Below are positions 1-6,865 of a DNA stretch of 8,886 nucleotides, one piece after another. Numbering within the stretch: position 1 is the first letter of the stretch; each line of letters opens with the position of its first letter. Source of the DNA: Comamonas sp. lk. Lineage in GTDB: Bacteria > Pseudomonadota > Gammaproteobacteria > Burkholderiales > Burkholderiaceae_C. The notes beneath the pieces are model-generated. The model was not told the origin of the DNA. It did no database searches and saw only the letters and a list, made by a program, of their open reading frames with translations. The stretch lies in the NCBI GenBank assembly GCA_945901215.1, contig CAMDKE010000098.1:1-8886 (forward strand), given 5' to 3'. Both the position numbers and the translations under genes were made by a program.

Positions 1-174
1 AGTGGCGCCCCTTTCGCGTCGGGCAAAACGAGCGGCGGCGCAGCGCAGCCCGATCCCCTGAAAACATCGGTGGGCTACATTGGCGCCGACAGCCTGTCAC
101 GCCAGCGAAAACAAGAGGCTCAGCGCCAGCGCAGCGGCCCCGGTGGCCAACGCCGCACGGGGCGCAGCCGCTAG
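1..174 (+). CDS. 3' end of a probable RluB/RsuA-type 23S rRNA pseudouridine synthase (partial)
   Basis: The first reading frame is open from the left edge to a TAG at 172-174, with a second in-frame stop (TAA) at 178-180, giving 57 residues of a C-terminus. The tail is basic and low in complexity, rich in Ser, Gly, Gln and Arg. A less degenerate stretch around residues 17-34 reads QPDPLKTSVGYIGADSL. This resembles, from memory, the PDPMKTSxGYIGAD segment at the start of the extended basic tail of betaproteobacterial RluB-like enzymes, which convert a uridine in 23S rRNA helix 89 to pseudouridine. No catalytic domain lies in the window, so the identity rests on this short segment alone. A ribosome-associated protein with an RNA-binding basic tail would also fit. 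That it is a real coding end is more certain than its product. Confidence 0.5.
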   Translation, partial: SGAPFASGKTSGGAAQPDPLKTSVGYIGADSLSRQRKQEAQRQRSGPGGQRRTGRSR

Positions 175-181
175 GGCTAAC

Positions 182-190
182 TGCTAAACT
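182..190 (+). promoter_or_regulatory. Candidate extended -10 promoter element for ndk and downstream genes
   Basis: The spacer between the upstream stop and ndk contains TGCTAAACT: a TG dinucleotide one base before TAAACT, which matches the TATAAT consensus at 4 of 6 positions. Transcription would start near 197 and leave a leader of about 50 bases. No good -35 hexamer lies 16-18 bases upstream, which is tolerable for an extended -10 promoter. A competing option is TTGCCA at 199-204, but nothing at the right distance downstream matches a -10 well. This is the only gap in the window above 23 bases, so a promoter here is reasonable, but the exact site is inferred. Confidence 0.3.
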
Positions 191-247
191 CGCACGCTTT
201 GCCACGCAGGGTGGCGAATCATTCATTACGAAGGTTGAAGTAACACC

Positions 248-673
248 ATGGCTATCGAACGCACACTCTCCATCATCAAGCCCGACGCAGTGGCCAAAAA
301 CGTGATTGGTCAAATTTACGCCCGTTTTGAAAGTGCTGGCCTCAAAGTGGTGGCTGCGCGCATGGCCCATTTGTCGCGCGGTGAAGCCGAGGCCTTCTAC
401 GCGGTACACAAAGCCCGTCCCTTTTTCAAAGACCTGGTCGAGTTCATGATCTCCGGCCCGGTGATGATCCAGGCCCTGGAAGGCGAAAATGCCATCCTGA
501 CCCACCGCGACCTGATGGGCGCTACCGACCCCAAGAAAGCCGCCCCTGGCACCATCCGCGCTGATTTCGCCGACAGCATCGACGCCAACGCTGTTCATGG
601 CTCGGATGCCGCAGAAACCGCTGCCGTTGAGATCGCTTTCTTCTTCGCTGGCATGAACGTTTATTCGCGTTAA
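248..673 (+). CDS. ndk: Nucleoside diphosphate kinase
   Basis: This cytoplasmic enzyme moves the gamma-phosphate of ATP onto other nucleoside diphosphates through a phosphohistidine, keeping NTP and dNTP pools balanced. The 141 residues are the usual bacterial length. The N-terminal ERTLSIIKPDAV block carries the nucleotide-binding Lys11. The signature NAVHGSD at 114-120 places the catalytic histidine at His117, as in E. coli. The acidic/Thr-rich DAAET stretch that follows is also typical. The start at 248 is supported by a GAAG Shine-Dalgarno at 237-240, seven bases upstream. The gene follows the only sizeable spacer in the window and probably heads the transcription unit; rlmN begins eight bases after its stop. 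Nothing is missing or unusual. Confidence 0.98.
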   Translation: MAIERTLSIIKPDAVAKNVIGQIYARFESAGLKVVAARMAHLSRGEAEAFYAVHKARPFFKDLVEFMISGPVMIQALEGENAILTHRDLMGATDPKKAAPGTIRADFADSIDANAVHGSDAAETAAVEIAFFFAGMNVYSR

Positions 674-681
674 TTTGCACC

Positions 682-1830
682 ATGGCGGCCAATCTTCTCG
701 ACTATGACCTCGAGGGCTTGGCCCTTTTTTGTGAGCGTCTAGGCGAGAAGCGTTTCCGCGCGGTCCAGCTGTTTCGCTGGATCCACCAAAAAGGCGCGTC
801 CGACTTTGACGCCATGACCGACCTGGCCAAGTCCTTGCGCGAAAAACTCAAGACCTGCGCTACGGTTGCTCCGCTTACGGTGATTTCTCAGCACGAATCC
901 AGCGACGGCACCATCAAATGGCTGTTTGACGTGGGCGCAGGCGACGCAGTAGAAGCCGTTTTTATCCCCGAATCTGACCGTGGCACTCTGTGTATCTCGT
1001 CCCAGGCCGGCTGCGCTGTGGGCTGCCGCTTTTGCAGCACGGGCCACCAGGGTTTTAGCCGCAATCTGATGTCGGGAGAAATCGTCTCGCAACTCTGGTT
1101 TGCCGAGCACTTTTTGCGTAAACACCTGGGGCGTGATGAGCGCATCATCTCCAACGTGGTGATGATGGGCATGGGCGAGCCCTTGCAAAACTACACCGAA
1201 CTCGTGCCCGCCCTCAAGGTGATGCTTGACGACCAGGCCTACGGCCTGTCGCGCCGCCGCGTTACGGTGTCGACTTCTGGCATGGTGCCGATGATGGACC
1301 GGCTGGGCCAAGACTGCCCGGTGGCCTTGGCGGTGTCCTTGCATGCGCCCCATGACGCCTTGCGTGAAAGCCTGGTGCCGCTGAACAAAAAATACCCGAT
1401 TGCCGAGCTGCTGCAGGCCTGCGTGCGCTACCTGGCGGTGGCGCCGCGCGACTTCATAACGTTGGAGTACTGCATGCTTGAGGGCGTCAATGACACGCCC
1501 GAACTGGCTGCGCAGTTGGTTGAGCTCTTGCGCACCTCGGGCGGCAACCTGAATTGGTGCAAGCTCAATCTGATTCCCTTCAACCCGTTTGCGGCCTCGG
1601 GCTTGACCCGGTCGTCTGCGGCGCGGGTGCAGGCTTTTTCTGAGGTGTTGAGCCGCGCTGGCGTCGTTACCACCGTGCGCAAGACGCGCGGTGACGACAT
1701 TGCCGCCGCCTGCGGCCAGTTGGCCGGTGACGTGCAAGACCGCACCGGCGTGGTGGTGCGCATGCACAAGCAGCGCAGCGCACCGTGGCCGGGCCGGGGT
1801 CTTGCAGCTGTTGCTGCGCTGGTGGACTAA
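682..1830 (+). CDS. rlmN: Dual-specificity 23S rRNA (A2503)/tRNA (A37) C2-methyltransferase RlmN
   Basis: A radical SAM enzyme that methylates C2 of A2503 in 23S rRNA and of A37 in some tRNAs, affecting decoding fidelity. The [4Fe-4S]-binding CxxxCxxC motif is Cys111, Cys115 and Cys118 (AGCAVGCRFCSTG). Cys104 matches E. coli Cys118. Cys344 in GDDIAAACGQL matches the methyl-carrying catalytic cysteine (E. coli Cys355). The MMGMGEP block at 161-167 and the VSTSG and SLHAP motifs near 196-223 are classic for the family. The N-terminal helical domain (about 1-90) with KRFRAVQLFRWIHQKG is intact. At 382 residues it is full length. The start has no visible Shine-Dalgarno and lies eight bases after the ndk stop, so reinitiation or weak independent initiation is likely; the N-terminal NLLDYDLEGL matches what I recall of relatives. 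All key residues are present. Cfr, the C8-methylating paralogue, is unlikely given the context. Confidence 0.97.
   Translation: MAANLLDYDLEGLALFCERLGEKRFRAVQLFRWIHQKGASDFDAMTDLAKSLREKLKTCATVAPLTVISQHESSDGTIKWLFDVGAGDAVEAVFIPESDRGTLCISSQAGCAVGCRFCSTGHQGFSRNLMSGEIVSQLWFAEHFLRKHLGRDERIISNVVMMGMGEPLQNYTELVPALKVMLDDQAYGLSRRRVTVSTSGMVPMMDRLGQDCPVALAVSLHAPHDALRESLVPLNKKYPIAELLQACVRYLAVAPRDFITLEYCMLEGVNDTPELAAQLVELLRTSGGNLNWCKLNLIPFNPFAASGLTRSSAARVQAFSEVLSRAGVVTTVRKTRGDDIAAACGQLAGDVQDRTGVVVRMHKQRSAPWPGRGLAAVAALVD
1821..1826 (+). promoter_or_regulatory. Ribosome binding site selecting the pilW start at 1835
   Basis: GGTGGA, inside the last codons of rlmN, lies eight bases before the ATG at 1835. It favours that start over the ATG at 1691 deep inside rlmN, which would add 48 residues of low-complexity, Trp/Cys-containing sequence in front of the lipoprotein signal. 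Confidence 0.5.
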
Positions 1831-1834
1831 GCCG

Positions 1835-2683
1835 ATGCGCGCGCGCTTTTTTTTGAGCCACCGGCCAGCACCCTCGTATGGATGGACGGGCAGGCGTGCC
1901 TGCCTGCTTTGCTTTATGGGCTTGCTGATGGTGTGGGGAGGTTTGGTTGCATGCTCTACGGCGGCACGTTCCGACAAGGCCGATCTTGCGACGGTGTCGG
2001 ATGAAACTGAAAACCGCAAGCGCGCGCGCATTCGACTCGAGCTTGCAGTGAACTATTTCAACGAAGGCAAGACCGCGATTGCCCTCGATGAGCTCAAACA
2101 GTCGATTGCGGCGGATTCGGGCTTGTATGAAGCTTTTAGCCTGCGGGCGTTGGTCTATATGCGACTCAACGAGGCGGACTTGGCCGAGGACAGTTTTCGC
2201 CGGGCGCTTTCACTGAGTCCCAATGCTGCCACCGTGCGCCACAACTATGGCTTTATGCTTTGCAACCAGGGTCGAACCAACGAGGCCTTGGCTCAGTTTT
2301 CCTCCGCGCTGGCCCAGCCAACGTACCCGGACCAGTCCAAAACCTGGATGGTTCAGGGCCTTTGCCAGGCTAACGCCGGGCGCGCCCGTGATGCCGAGGC
2401 GAGCTTGTTGCGCGCCTACCAAATTGACCCGGACAATCCGGTGGTGGCCTACAACCTGGCCTTGCAATTTTTTAAGCAGAGCCTGTACTCCGAGGCGCAG
2501 CGCTATCTGCAGCGCTTGAACAACTCGCCACTGGCTAACGCCGAGTCGCTGTGGCTTGGCGCCAAACTGGCGCGGGCGACGGGTAATTCCCAGGGAGTTG
2601 AGGCCGCGTCTGCCGCTTTGCGATCGCGCTTTGCAGACACCCGTGAACGCCTGATGTTGGACCGAGGGGCTTTCGATGAATGA
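1835..2683 (+). CDS. pilW: Type IV pilus biogenesis/stability lipoprotein PilW (PilF family)
   Basis: An outer-membrane lipoprotein that in Pseudomonas (PilF) localises and multimerises the PilQ secretin, so that type IV pili can assemble. The 282-residue protein starts with a basic stretch, a hydrophobic segment (about residues 22-39) and the lipobox LVAC, giving lipidated Cys40 for signal peptidase II. Residues about 64-230 are tetratricopeptide repeats: helix pairs around 64-97, 98-131, 132-165, 169-203 and a further one, with typical spacing such as EAFSLRALVYMRL and ATVRHNYGFML. The start at 1835 lies four bases after the rlmN stop. A longer open frame reaches back to 1691 but would bury the signal peptide. 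The end overlaps rodZ by eight bases. Codons 5-7 contain a run of eight T, and a GC-rich hairpin lies in the signal region. The family call is firm; the exact start is less so. Confidence 0.9.
   Translation: MRARFFLSHRPAPSYGWTGRRACLLCFMGLLMVWGGLVACSTAARSDKADLATVSDETENRKRARIRLELAVNYFNEGKTAIALDELKQSIAADSGLYEAFSLRALVYMRLNEADLAEDSFRRALSLSPNAATVRHNYGFMLCNQGRTNEALAQFSSALAQPTYPDQSKTWMVQGLCQANAGRARDAEASLLRAYQIDPDNPVVAYNLALQFFKQSLYSEAQRYLQRLNNSPLANAESLWLGAKLARATGNSQGVEAASAALRSRFADTRERLMLDRGAFDE
1847..1854 (+). repeat. Homopolymer run of eight T in codons 5-7 of pilW
   Basis: Eight consecutive T residues follow the alternating GC block that begins pilW. Loss of one T turns the frame into TTT TTT TGA, a stop six codons after the start. 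Gain of one T also shifts the frame and meets a TGA after about 50 codons. It is the longest single-base run I noticed in the window. Whether it varies is unknown. Confidence 0.6.
1887..1906 (+). repeat. GC-rich inverted repeat in the pilW signal-sequence region
   Basis: GGCAGG at 1889-1894 pairs with CCTGCC at 1899-1904 around a four-base loop (CGTG). The stem extends outward by a G-U pair (1888/1905) and a C-G pair (1887/1906), giving an eight-pair stem. It lies about 50 bases after the pilW start and is followed by TGCTTTGCTTTAT, too interrupted for a standard U-tract. It could slow translation or transcription, or simply reflect GC-rich coding sequence. Confidence 0.35.
2664..2669 (+). 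promoter_or_regulatory. Strong Shine-Dalgarno for rodZ inside pilW
   Basis: GAGGGG lies six bases before the rodZ ATG at 2676 and within the last codons of pilW. It fixes the rodZ start and fits translational coupling across the eight-base overlap. Confidence 0.7.
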
Positions 2684-3566
2684 CCAGGACGATGTTGCTC
2701 CCTTGTTGCATCGAGCGGAGTCGGGCCCTACGACCCTGCCACCGGTGGCGCTGAAGACTGCGGGACAGTTGCTAACCGAGGCCCGCCAAGCTTCGGGGCT
2801 CACCTTGGAAGTGCTGTCGGGCCGTCTGAAGATCCCGGTGCACCGCCTGCTGGCCTTGGAGCAAGACCGGTTTGACCAATGGCCCAACACGATGGTGGTG
2901 CGGGCGGTGGCCGCTAGTGTGGGTCGCCATTTGGGCATGGATACGGAGCAGTTGCTGTCCCGATTGCCACAGCCCGAACGGGCCCATTTCTTAGAACGGG
3001 CTGCGCAAGCGCCGGTGGGTTTTCGCAGTAAGCGGCTCGCGATGCGCCAAGGCGACGGCGCGCTCCCAATGCAGCTTTCTTGGTTGGCTGGTGTACTCGT
3101 CTTGGGCGCGGTGGTATTGTTCTTCGCGCCCGCTATCGAAACCACCATCCAGAGTTTTTGGCAGGTTGAAGTCGATGTGCCTCAGGGCGTTGAACCCTTG
3201 GTCCAAGAGGCCGCCGGCCCACAGGCTGAAGTCCTGGCTCCCCCGGAATCGGATTCCACTGAAGCAAAAGCGGCGGCTGCTGAGCCCGGCGCAACGCCGG
3301 CAAACGGCGCCAGTGCACAGGCTGCAGCAACGCCTTTGCTGCGCTTTGTGGCCAAAGGCGCGACTTGGATCGAGGTACGCGATGCAAAGGGCGATATATT
3401 GCTTCGCCGAACGCTGGTGGCAGATGAAGCGGTGGTCGCGTCGGGTGACCTTCCGCTGTCGGTGGTGGTGGGAAAAGTCGATCTCACCGTGGTGGAATTC
3501 CGTGGCAAAGTGCTCAATCTGGAAGCTTCTGGCCCGGACAATGTGGCAAGGTTCAAGGTGCAATGA
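2676..3566 (+). CDS. rodZ: Cytoskeleton/cell-shape protein RodZ
   Basis: RodZ is a bitopic inner-membrane protein that tethers MreB filaments to the elongation machinery and so sets rod shape. The 296 residues show the full family architecture. A cytoplasmic Cro-like helix-turn-helix domain spans about 29-95, including GQLLTEARQASGLTLEVLSGRL-type sequence. A short basic linker (117-124) precedes one transmembrane helix at about 134-154. A Pro/Ala/Glu-rich periplasmic linker covers 171-219. The C-terminal DUF4115 beta domain (221-296) contains the WIEVRDAKGDILL segment. Compared with E. coli RodZ (337 residues) the linker is shorter. The positions corresponding, by my remembered alignment, to MreB-contacting Phe60 and Tyr64 are Val74 and Val78 here. 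The gene overlaps pilW by eight bases and ispG by four. Confidence 0.93.
   Translation: MNDQDDVAPLLHRAESGPTTLPPVALKTAGQLLTEARQASGLTLEVLSGRLKIPVHRLLALEQDRFDQWPNTMVVRAVAASVGRHLGMDTEQLLSRLPQPERAHFLERAAQAPVGFRSKRLAMRQGDGALPMQLSWLAGVLVLGAVVLFFAPAIETTIQSFWQVEVDVPQGVEPLVQEAAGPQAEVLAPPESDSTEAKAAAAEPGATPANGASAQAAATPLLRFVAKGATWIEVRDAKGDILLRRTLVADEAVVASGDLPLSVVVGKVDLTVVEFRGKVLNLEASGPDNVARFKVQ
3555..3560 (+). promoter_or_regulatory. Ribosome binding site of ispG, bearing on the choice between two adjacent ATGs
   Basis: AAGGTG inside the rodZ end lies two bases from the ATG at 3563 and five from the ATG at 3566. Measured from the AGG core the distances are four and seven bases, so the second ATG is the better spaced. 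Confidence 0.5.
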
Positions 3567-4840
3567 TGAAACACGATAAGGCGCTAGAGTCTGCGGCGGT
3601 GCTTGTGCGAAATAGCCTTCAGGCCCGGGTGGTTTGGAACGACACTGTGGTGACCATAGGCGGTGGTGCGCCGGTGCGCATCCAGTCCATGACCAACACC
3701 GACACAGTGGATGCCATCGGCACTGCCATCCAGGTCAAGGAGCTTGCACTGGCTGGCTCGGAGATGGTGCGTATCACAGTAAACACACCCGAGGCGGCGC
3801 AGGCTGTGCCCTACATTCGAGAACAGTTGGACCGTATGGGCGTATCCGTGCCTTTGGTTGGCGACTTTCATTTCAATGGCCATCGCCTGTTAACCGACTA
3901 TCCCGACTGCGCGCAGGCCTTGTCCAAATACCGCATCAACCCCGGTAACGTGGGCAAGGGTGACAAAAAAGACCGCCAGTTCGGCCAAATGATCGAGGCC
4001 GCGCTACGCTGGGACAAGCCAGTGCGCATTGGCGTGAATTGGGGCAGCCTGGACCAGGAATTGCTGGCCAGTTTGATGGACAGTAATGCCCAGTTGGCCA
4101 TGCCACTGGGCGTGAAACAAGTGATGTACCAAGCGCTGATCAGTTCGGCCATCGGCTCAGCCGAGTTGGCGCAGTCCATGGGCATGCAGGCCAGCCAGAT
4201 CATTATTTCCTGCAAGGTCAGTGGCGTGCAGGATCTGATCGCGGTCTACCGGGAACTGGGCCGTACCACCCGCTATCCTTTGCATTTGGGCCTGACCGAG
4301 GCCGGCATGGGCACCAAGGGCACGGTGGCGTCTAGCGCGGCGCTGGCGGTATTGCTGCAAGAAGGCATTGGCGACACGATCCGTGTCTCACTTACACCTG
4401 CGCCCGGAGAGTCGCGCAACCAGGAAGTGGTGGTGGCAGCCGAAATTTTGCAGGCCTTGGGCTTGCGCTCCTTTGTGCCCAGTGTGACCGCCTGCCCGGG
4501 ATGCGGGCGCACTACCAGCACAACCTTCCAGGAGCTGACGCAGCAAATTGATAATTTTCTGCGTGAGCAAATGCCGGTGTGGCGCGATCGCTACCCTGGC
4601 GTTGAGACCCTTAAAGTGGCGGTGATGGGCTGTATCGTCAACGGCCCCGGTGAAAGCAAGCACGCCGATATTGGCATCAGTCTTCCCGGCACCGGCGAGG
4701 CACCGGCAGCGCCGGTATTCATAGACGGCGAAAAGCGCATGACCTTGCGCGGCGACGCCATTGCCACCGACTTTCAGGCGGTGGTCGAGAACTACATCCA
4801 GCAACGTTTTGGCGCAGCGGCAACGCAATCGCCCACCTGA
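3563..4840 (+). CDS. ispG: 4-hydroxy-3-methylbut-2-en-1-yl diphosphate synthase (IspG/GcpE)
   Basis: This cytoplasmic [4Fe-4S] enzyme catalyses the penultimate step of the MEP isoprenoid pathway: reductive ring opening of methylerythritol cyclodiphosphate to HMBPP, with flavodoxin or ferredoxin as electron donor. The N-terminal TIM-barrel domain includes the PVRIQSMTNTDT motif at 37-48 and RINPGN at 124-129. The C-terminal cluster domain has CPGCGRT with Cys311 and Cys314, then Cys357 in MGCIVNGPGE, with Glu364 as the fourth ligand. All four ligands of the E. coli enzyme (Cys270, Cys273, Cys305, Glu312) are present. At 425 residues it is longer than E. coli's 372, as I recall for Burkholderiales. 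Two ATGs (3563 and 3566) overlap the rodZ stop; the second has better Shine-Dalgarno spacing, so the protein may be one residue shorter. Confidence 0.97.
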   Translation: MMKHDKALESAAVLVRNSLQARVVWNDTVVTIGGGAPVRIQSMTNTDTVDAIGTAIQVKELALAGSEMVRITVNTPEAAQAVPYIREQLDRMGVSVPLVGDFHFNGHRLLTDYPDCAQALSKYRINPGNVGKGDKKDRQFGQMIEAALRWDKPVRIGVNWGSLDQELLASLMDSNAQLAMPLGVKQVMYQALISSAIGSAELAQSMGMQASQIIISCKVSGVQDLIAVYRELGRTTRYPLHLGLTEAGMGTKGTVASSAALAVLLQEGIGDTIRVSLTPAPGESRNQEVVVAAEILQALGLRSFVPSVTACPGCGRTTSTTFQELTQQIDNFLREQMPVWRDRYPGVETLKVAVMGCIVNGPGESKHADIGISLPGTGEAPAAPVFIDGEKRMTLRGDAIATDFQAVVENYIQQRFGAAATQSPT

Positions 4841-4848
4841 CCCCGCAC

Positions 4849-6162
4849 ATGACCGAATCGAATGCGCCACGCAAGGCGGAAAAACTCATGGCCGTTAAAG
4901 GCATGAACGACATACTGCCGCCGGACTCCGCGCGCTGGGAGGCGTTCGAAGAGCGCGTGCGCGCGCTGATGCGCCGCTATGCCTACGAGAATATCCGCAC
5001 CCCCATCGTCGAGCCCACTGCCTTGTTCGTGCGCGGCCTGGGGGAGGTGACCGACATCGTCGAAAAAGAGATGTATTCGTTTGAGGACCGGCTCAATGGA
5101 GAGCAACTGACGCTGCGACCCGAAAACACAGCTGGCGTGGTGCGCGCCGTGGTCGAACACACGCTGCTCTACAACGGCGGAAAACGTCTGTACTACTTTG
5201 GCCCCATGTTCCGCCACGAGCGGCCCCAGCGTGGACGCTACCGTCAGTTTCACCAGGTGGGTGCCGAGGCGCTGGGATTTGGCGGGCCCGAGGTGGACGC
5301 CGAATTGATTCTGATGGCGCACGCACTGTGGAAAGAACTGGGCATTGGCGGTGTGGAGCTGCAAATCAACAGCTTGGGCCAGCCCGATGAGCGCAATTTG
5401 CATCGCGCAGCACTGATTGCCCATTTTGAGGCGCACGCCGATGTGTTGGACCCCGAATCGCGCCGACGCCTGCACCTCAACCCGCTGCGCCTGCTCGACA
5501 GCAAGAACCTCGCGATGCAGGAAGTGATTGAGGCCGCGCCAAAGCTGATAGATTTTCTGGGCGAGGCGTCCAAATCGCATTTGGGCACGGTTTTGGCCAT
5601 TCTGGACGCTAACCGGGTTCCCTATTCGATGAACCCGCGCTTGGTGCGCGGCATGGATTACTACAACCTCACGGTTTTTGAGTTTGTAACCACCCAGTTA
5701 GGCTCCCAAGGCACTATTTGCGGCGGTGGGCGCTACGACTATTTGATCGAGCAAATCGGTGGCAAGCCTGCGCCCGCGGTGGGATGGGCCATGGGCATCG
5801 AGCGGGTGCTTGAGTTATTGCGTGCGCAAGAGGAGTCGCTTGCGATGCCAGTGCTCGACGTCTATGCGGTCATCCCCGACATGTCGGCCTTGCCAAAGGC
5901 CGCTGCCTGCCTGCAACATTTGCGTGGCGCTGGGGTGTCGGTGCTTATGCACGCCAGTGGCGAGTCCGGGATGGCCAGCATGAAGTCGCAATTTAAGAAA
6001 GCTGACGCTTCCGGCGCACGTTACGCGCTGGTGTTCGGCGCCGATGAACTGGCGTTGGGTTGTGTCACCGTCAAAGCCCTGCGCGACCCGGCGCAACCCC
6101 AGCGCACGTTGGCACTGGACCAATGGGCCGATTGGGGCAAGAGCCTACAATCCAACGCTTAA
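4849..6162 (+). CDS. hisS: Histidyl-tRNA synthetase
   Basis: A class IIa synthetase, normally a homodimer, that charges tRNA-His in the cytoplasm. Class II motif 2 is FRHERPQRGRYRQFHQ at 121-136, and motif 3 includes GWAMGIERVL at 312-321. The histidine-specific signatures are LVRGMDYYN (265-273) and GGGRYD (292-297). TLRPENTAGVVRA at 88-100 is also characteristic. The C-terminal anticodon-binding domain begins near 334. Length 437 is normal. The start at 4849 has no clear Shine-Dalgarno. An alternative ATG at 4888 (Met14) has GGCGGA seven bases upstream, but a short N-terminal extension ahead of the VKGMNDILP block is common in related proteins as I recall them, so 4849 is preferred. It follows ispG by eight bases. 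Confidence 0.97.
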   Translation: MTESNAPRKAEKLMAVKGMNDILPPDSARWEAFEERVRALMRRYAYENIRTPIVEPTALFVRGLGEVTDIVEKEMYSFEDRLNGEQLTLRPENTAGVVRAVVEHTLLYNGGKRLYYFGPMFRHERPQRGRYRQFHQVGAEALGFGGPEVDAELILMAHALWKELGIGGVELQINSLGQPDERNLHRAALIAHFEAHADVLDPESRRRLHLNPLRLLDSKNLAMQEVIEAAPKLIDFLGEASKSHLGTVLAILDANRVPYSMNPRLVRGMDYYNLTVFEFVTTQLGSQGTICGGGRYDYLIEQIGGKPAPAVGWAMGIERVLELLRAQEESLAMPVLDVYAVIPDMSALPKAAACLQHLRGAGVSVLMHASGESGMASMKSQFKKADASGARYALVFGADELALGCVTVKALRDPAQPQRTLALDQWADWGKSLQSNA

Positions 6163-6175
6163 AACGGATACTGCC

Positions 6176-6865
6176 ATGGCAAATCAACTCGACCTCGAAG
6201 AACAAGAACAGCTCGACCAAATCAAGCATTTTTGGAACCAGTATGGCAACCTGATCACCTGGGTCTTCGTGGCAGTCTTGGCATCGGTGGCTGCGTGGAA
6301 CGGATACCACTACTGGCAGCGTAGTCAGGCGGTGCAGGCCGCTGCGATGTTTGATGAAATGGGGAAATCCTTGGCGAGTGGCGATTTGGTCAAGGCGCAA
6401 CGGACTTTTGCAGATATGCAAGAGCGCTACGCTGGCTCCACCTACACCCACCAGGCCGGCTTGGCGCTGGGAAAAATGGCAGCTGATGCGGCAAACCCTG
6501 ATGCAGCCAAAGCGGTCTTGCAATGGGTCGCAGACAAGACCGGCGATGAAGGTTATGCAGCAATAGCTCGGCTGCGCTTGGCCAATGTGTATTTGGACAC
6601 CAAGGCCTACCCCGAGGCCATTAAGGCCTTGGATGGGGTGAAAAACGAGGCTTTCTCCGCCTTGGTCGCGGATCGTTTGGGTGACGTTTTGGTGCTTCAG
6701 GACAAAAAAGCCGAGGCCAAGGAGGCCTATTTGCGGGCCTACAAAAAGCTACCCGCCGATGTGCCTTATCAACGCTTGCTTCTTGTCAAACTCAACGCCT
6801 TGGGTGTTGACCCCCAGACGGATGTGGGGCTTGAAAGCAAAGCTGGCTCGAAAGGCAAGCCCTGA
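6176..6865 (+). CDS. yfgM: YfgM-family inner-membrane protein with tetratricopeptide-like periplasmic domain
   Basis: YfgM in E. coli is an ancillary subunit of the SecYEG translocon that works with PpiD and periplasmic chaperones. This 229-residue protein has an acidic cytoplasmic N-terminus (MANQLDLEEQEQLDQIK), one transmembrane helix at about 25-43 and a helical TPR-like periplasmic domain (about 50-210, the TPR_21 family). That domain includes AGLALGKMAADAANPDAAKA at 94-113 and RLANVYLDTKAYPEAIKAL near 134-152. The C-terminus is a short Lys/Gly-rich tail. The frame is open further upstream (to 6044) inside hisS, but the ATG at 6176, with CGGA seven bases before it, gives the family N-terminus. 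It starts 13 bases after hisS and its stop overlaps the bamB start by one base. Gene order hisS-yfgM-bamB-der supports the assignment. Confidence 0.9.
   Translation: MANQLDLEEQEQLDQIKHFWNQYGNLITWVFVAVLASVAAWNGYHYWQRSQAVQAAAMFDEMGKSLASGDLVKAQRTFADMQERYAGSTYTHQAGLALGKMAADAANPDAAKAVLQWVADKTGDEGYAAIARLRLANVYLDTKAYPEAIKALDGVKNEAFSALVADRLGDVLVLQDKKAEAKEAYLRAYKKLPADVPYQRLLLVKLNALGVDPQTDVGLESKAGSKGKP
6850..6855 (+). promoter_or_regulatory. Shine-Dalgarno for bamB at the yfgM end
   Basis: GAAAGG lies nine bases before the ATG at 6865. It supports that start over the in-frame ATGs at 6895 and 6901, which would leave a very short signal peptide. Confidence 0.5.

Noticed and set aside
166..178. Short hairpin AGCC/GGCT at the end of the first gene as a terminator
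   Set aside because: Only four base pairs and no T run after it.
1691..1834. Possible 48-residue N-terminal extension of PilW
   Set aside because: It lies inside rlmN, has no signal-peptide character and would place the lipobox far from the N-terminus; the ATG at 1835 has a ribosome site and normal lipoprotein layout.
739..2031. 430-codon open frame on the minus strand, antisense to rlmN and the pilW start
   Set aside because: It mirrors the codon bias of rlmN, has a His/Arg/Gln/Ala-heavy composition with no recognisable domain, and overlaps well-supported genes for its whole length.
2210..3148. 312-codon minus-strand open frame across pilW and rodZ
   Set aside because: Same reasoning: a shadow of high-GC coding sequence, with no family motif or plausible start context.
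6044..6175. Upstream extension of YfgM into hisS
   Set aside because: The extra sequence is hisS read in another frame; the ATG at 6176 gives the expected family N-terminus and has a ribosome binding site.
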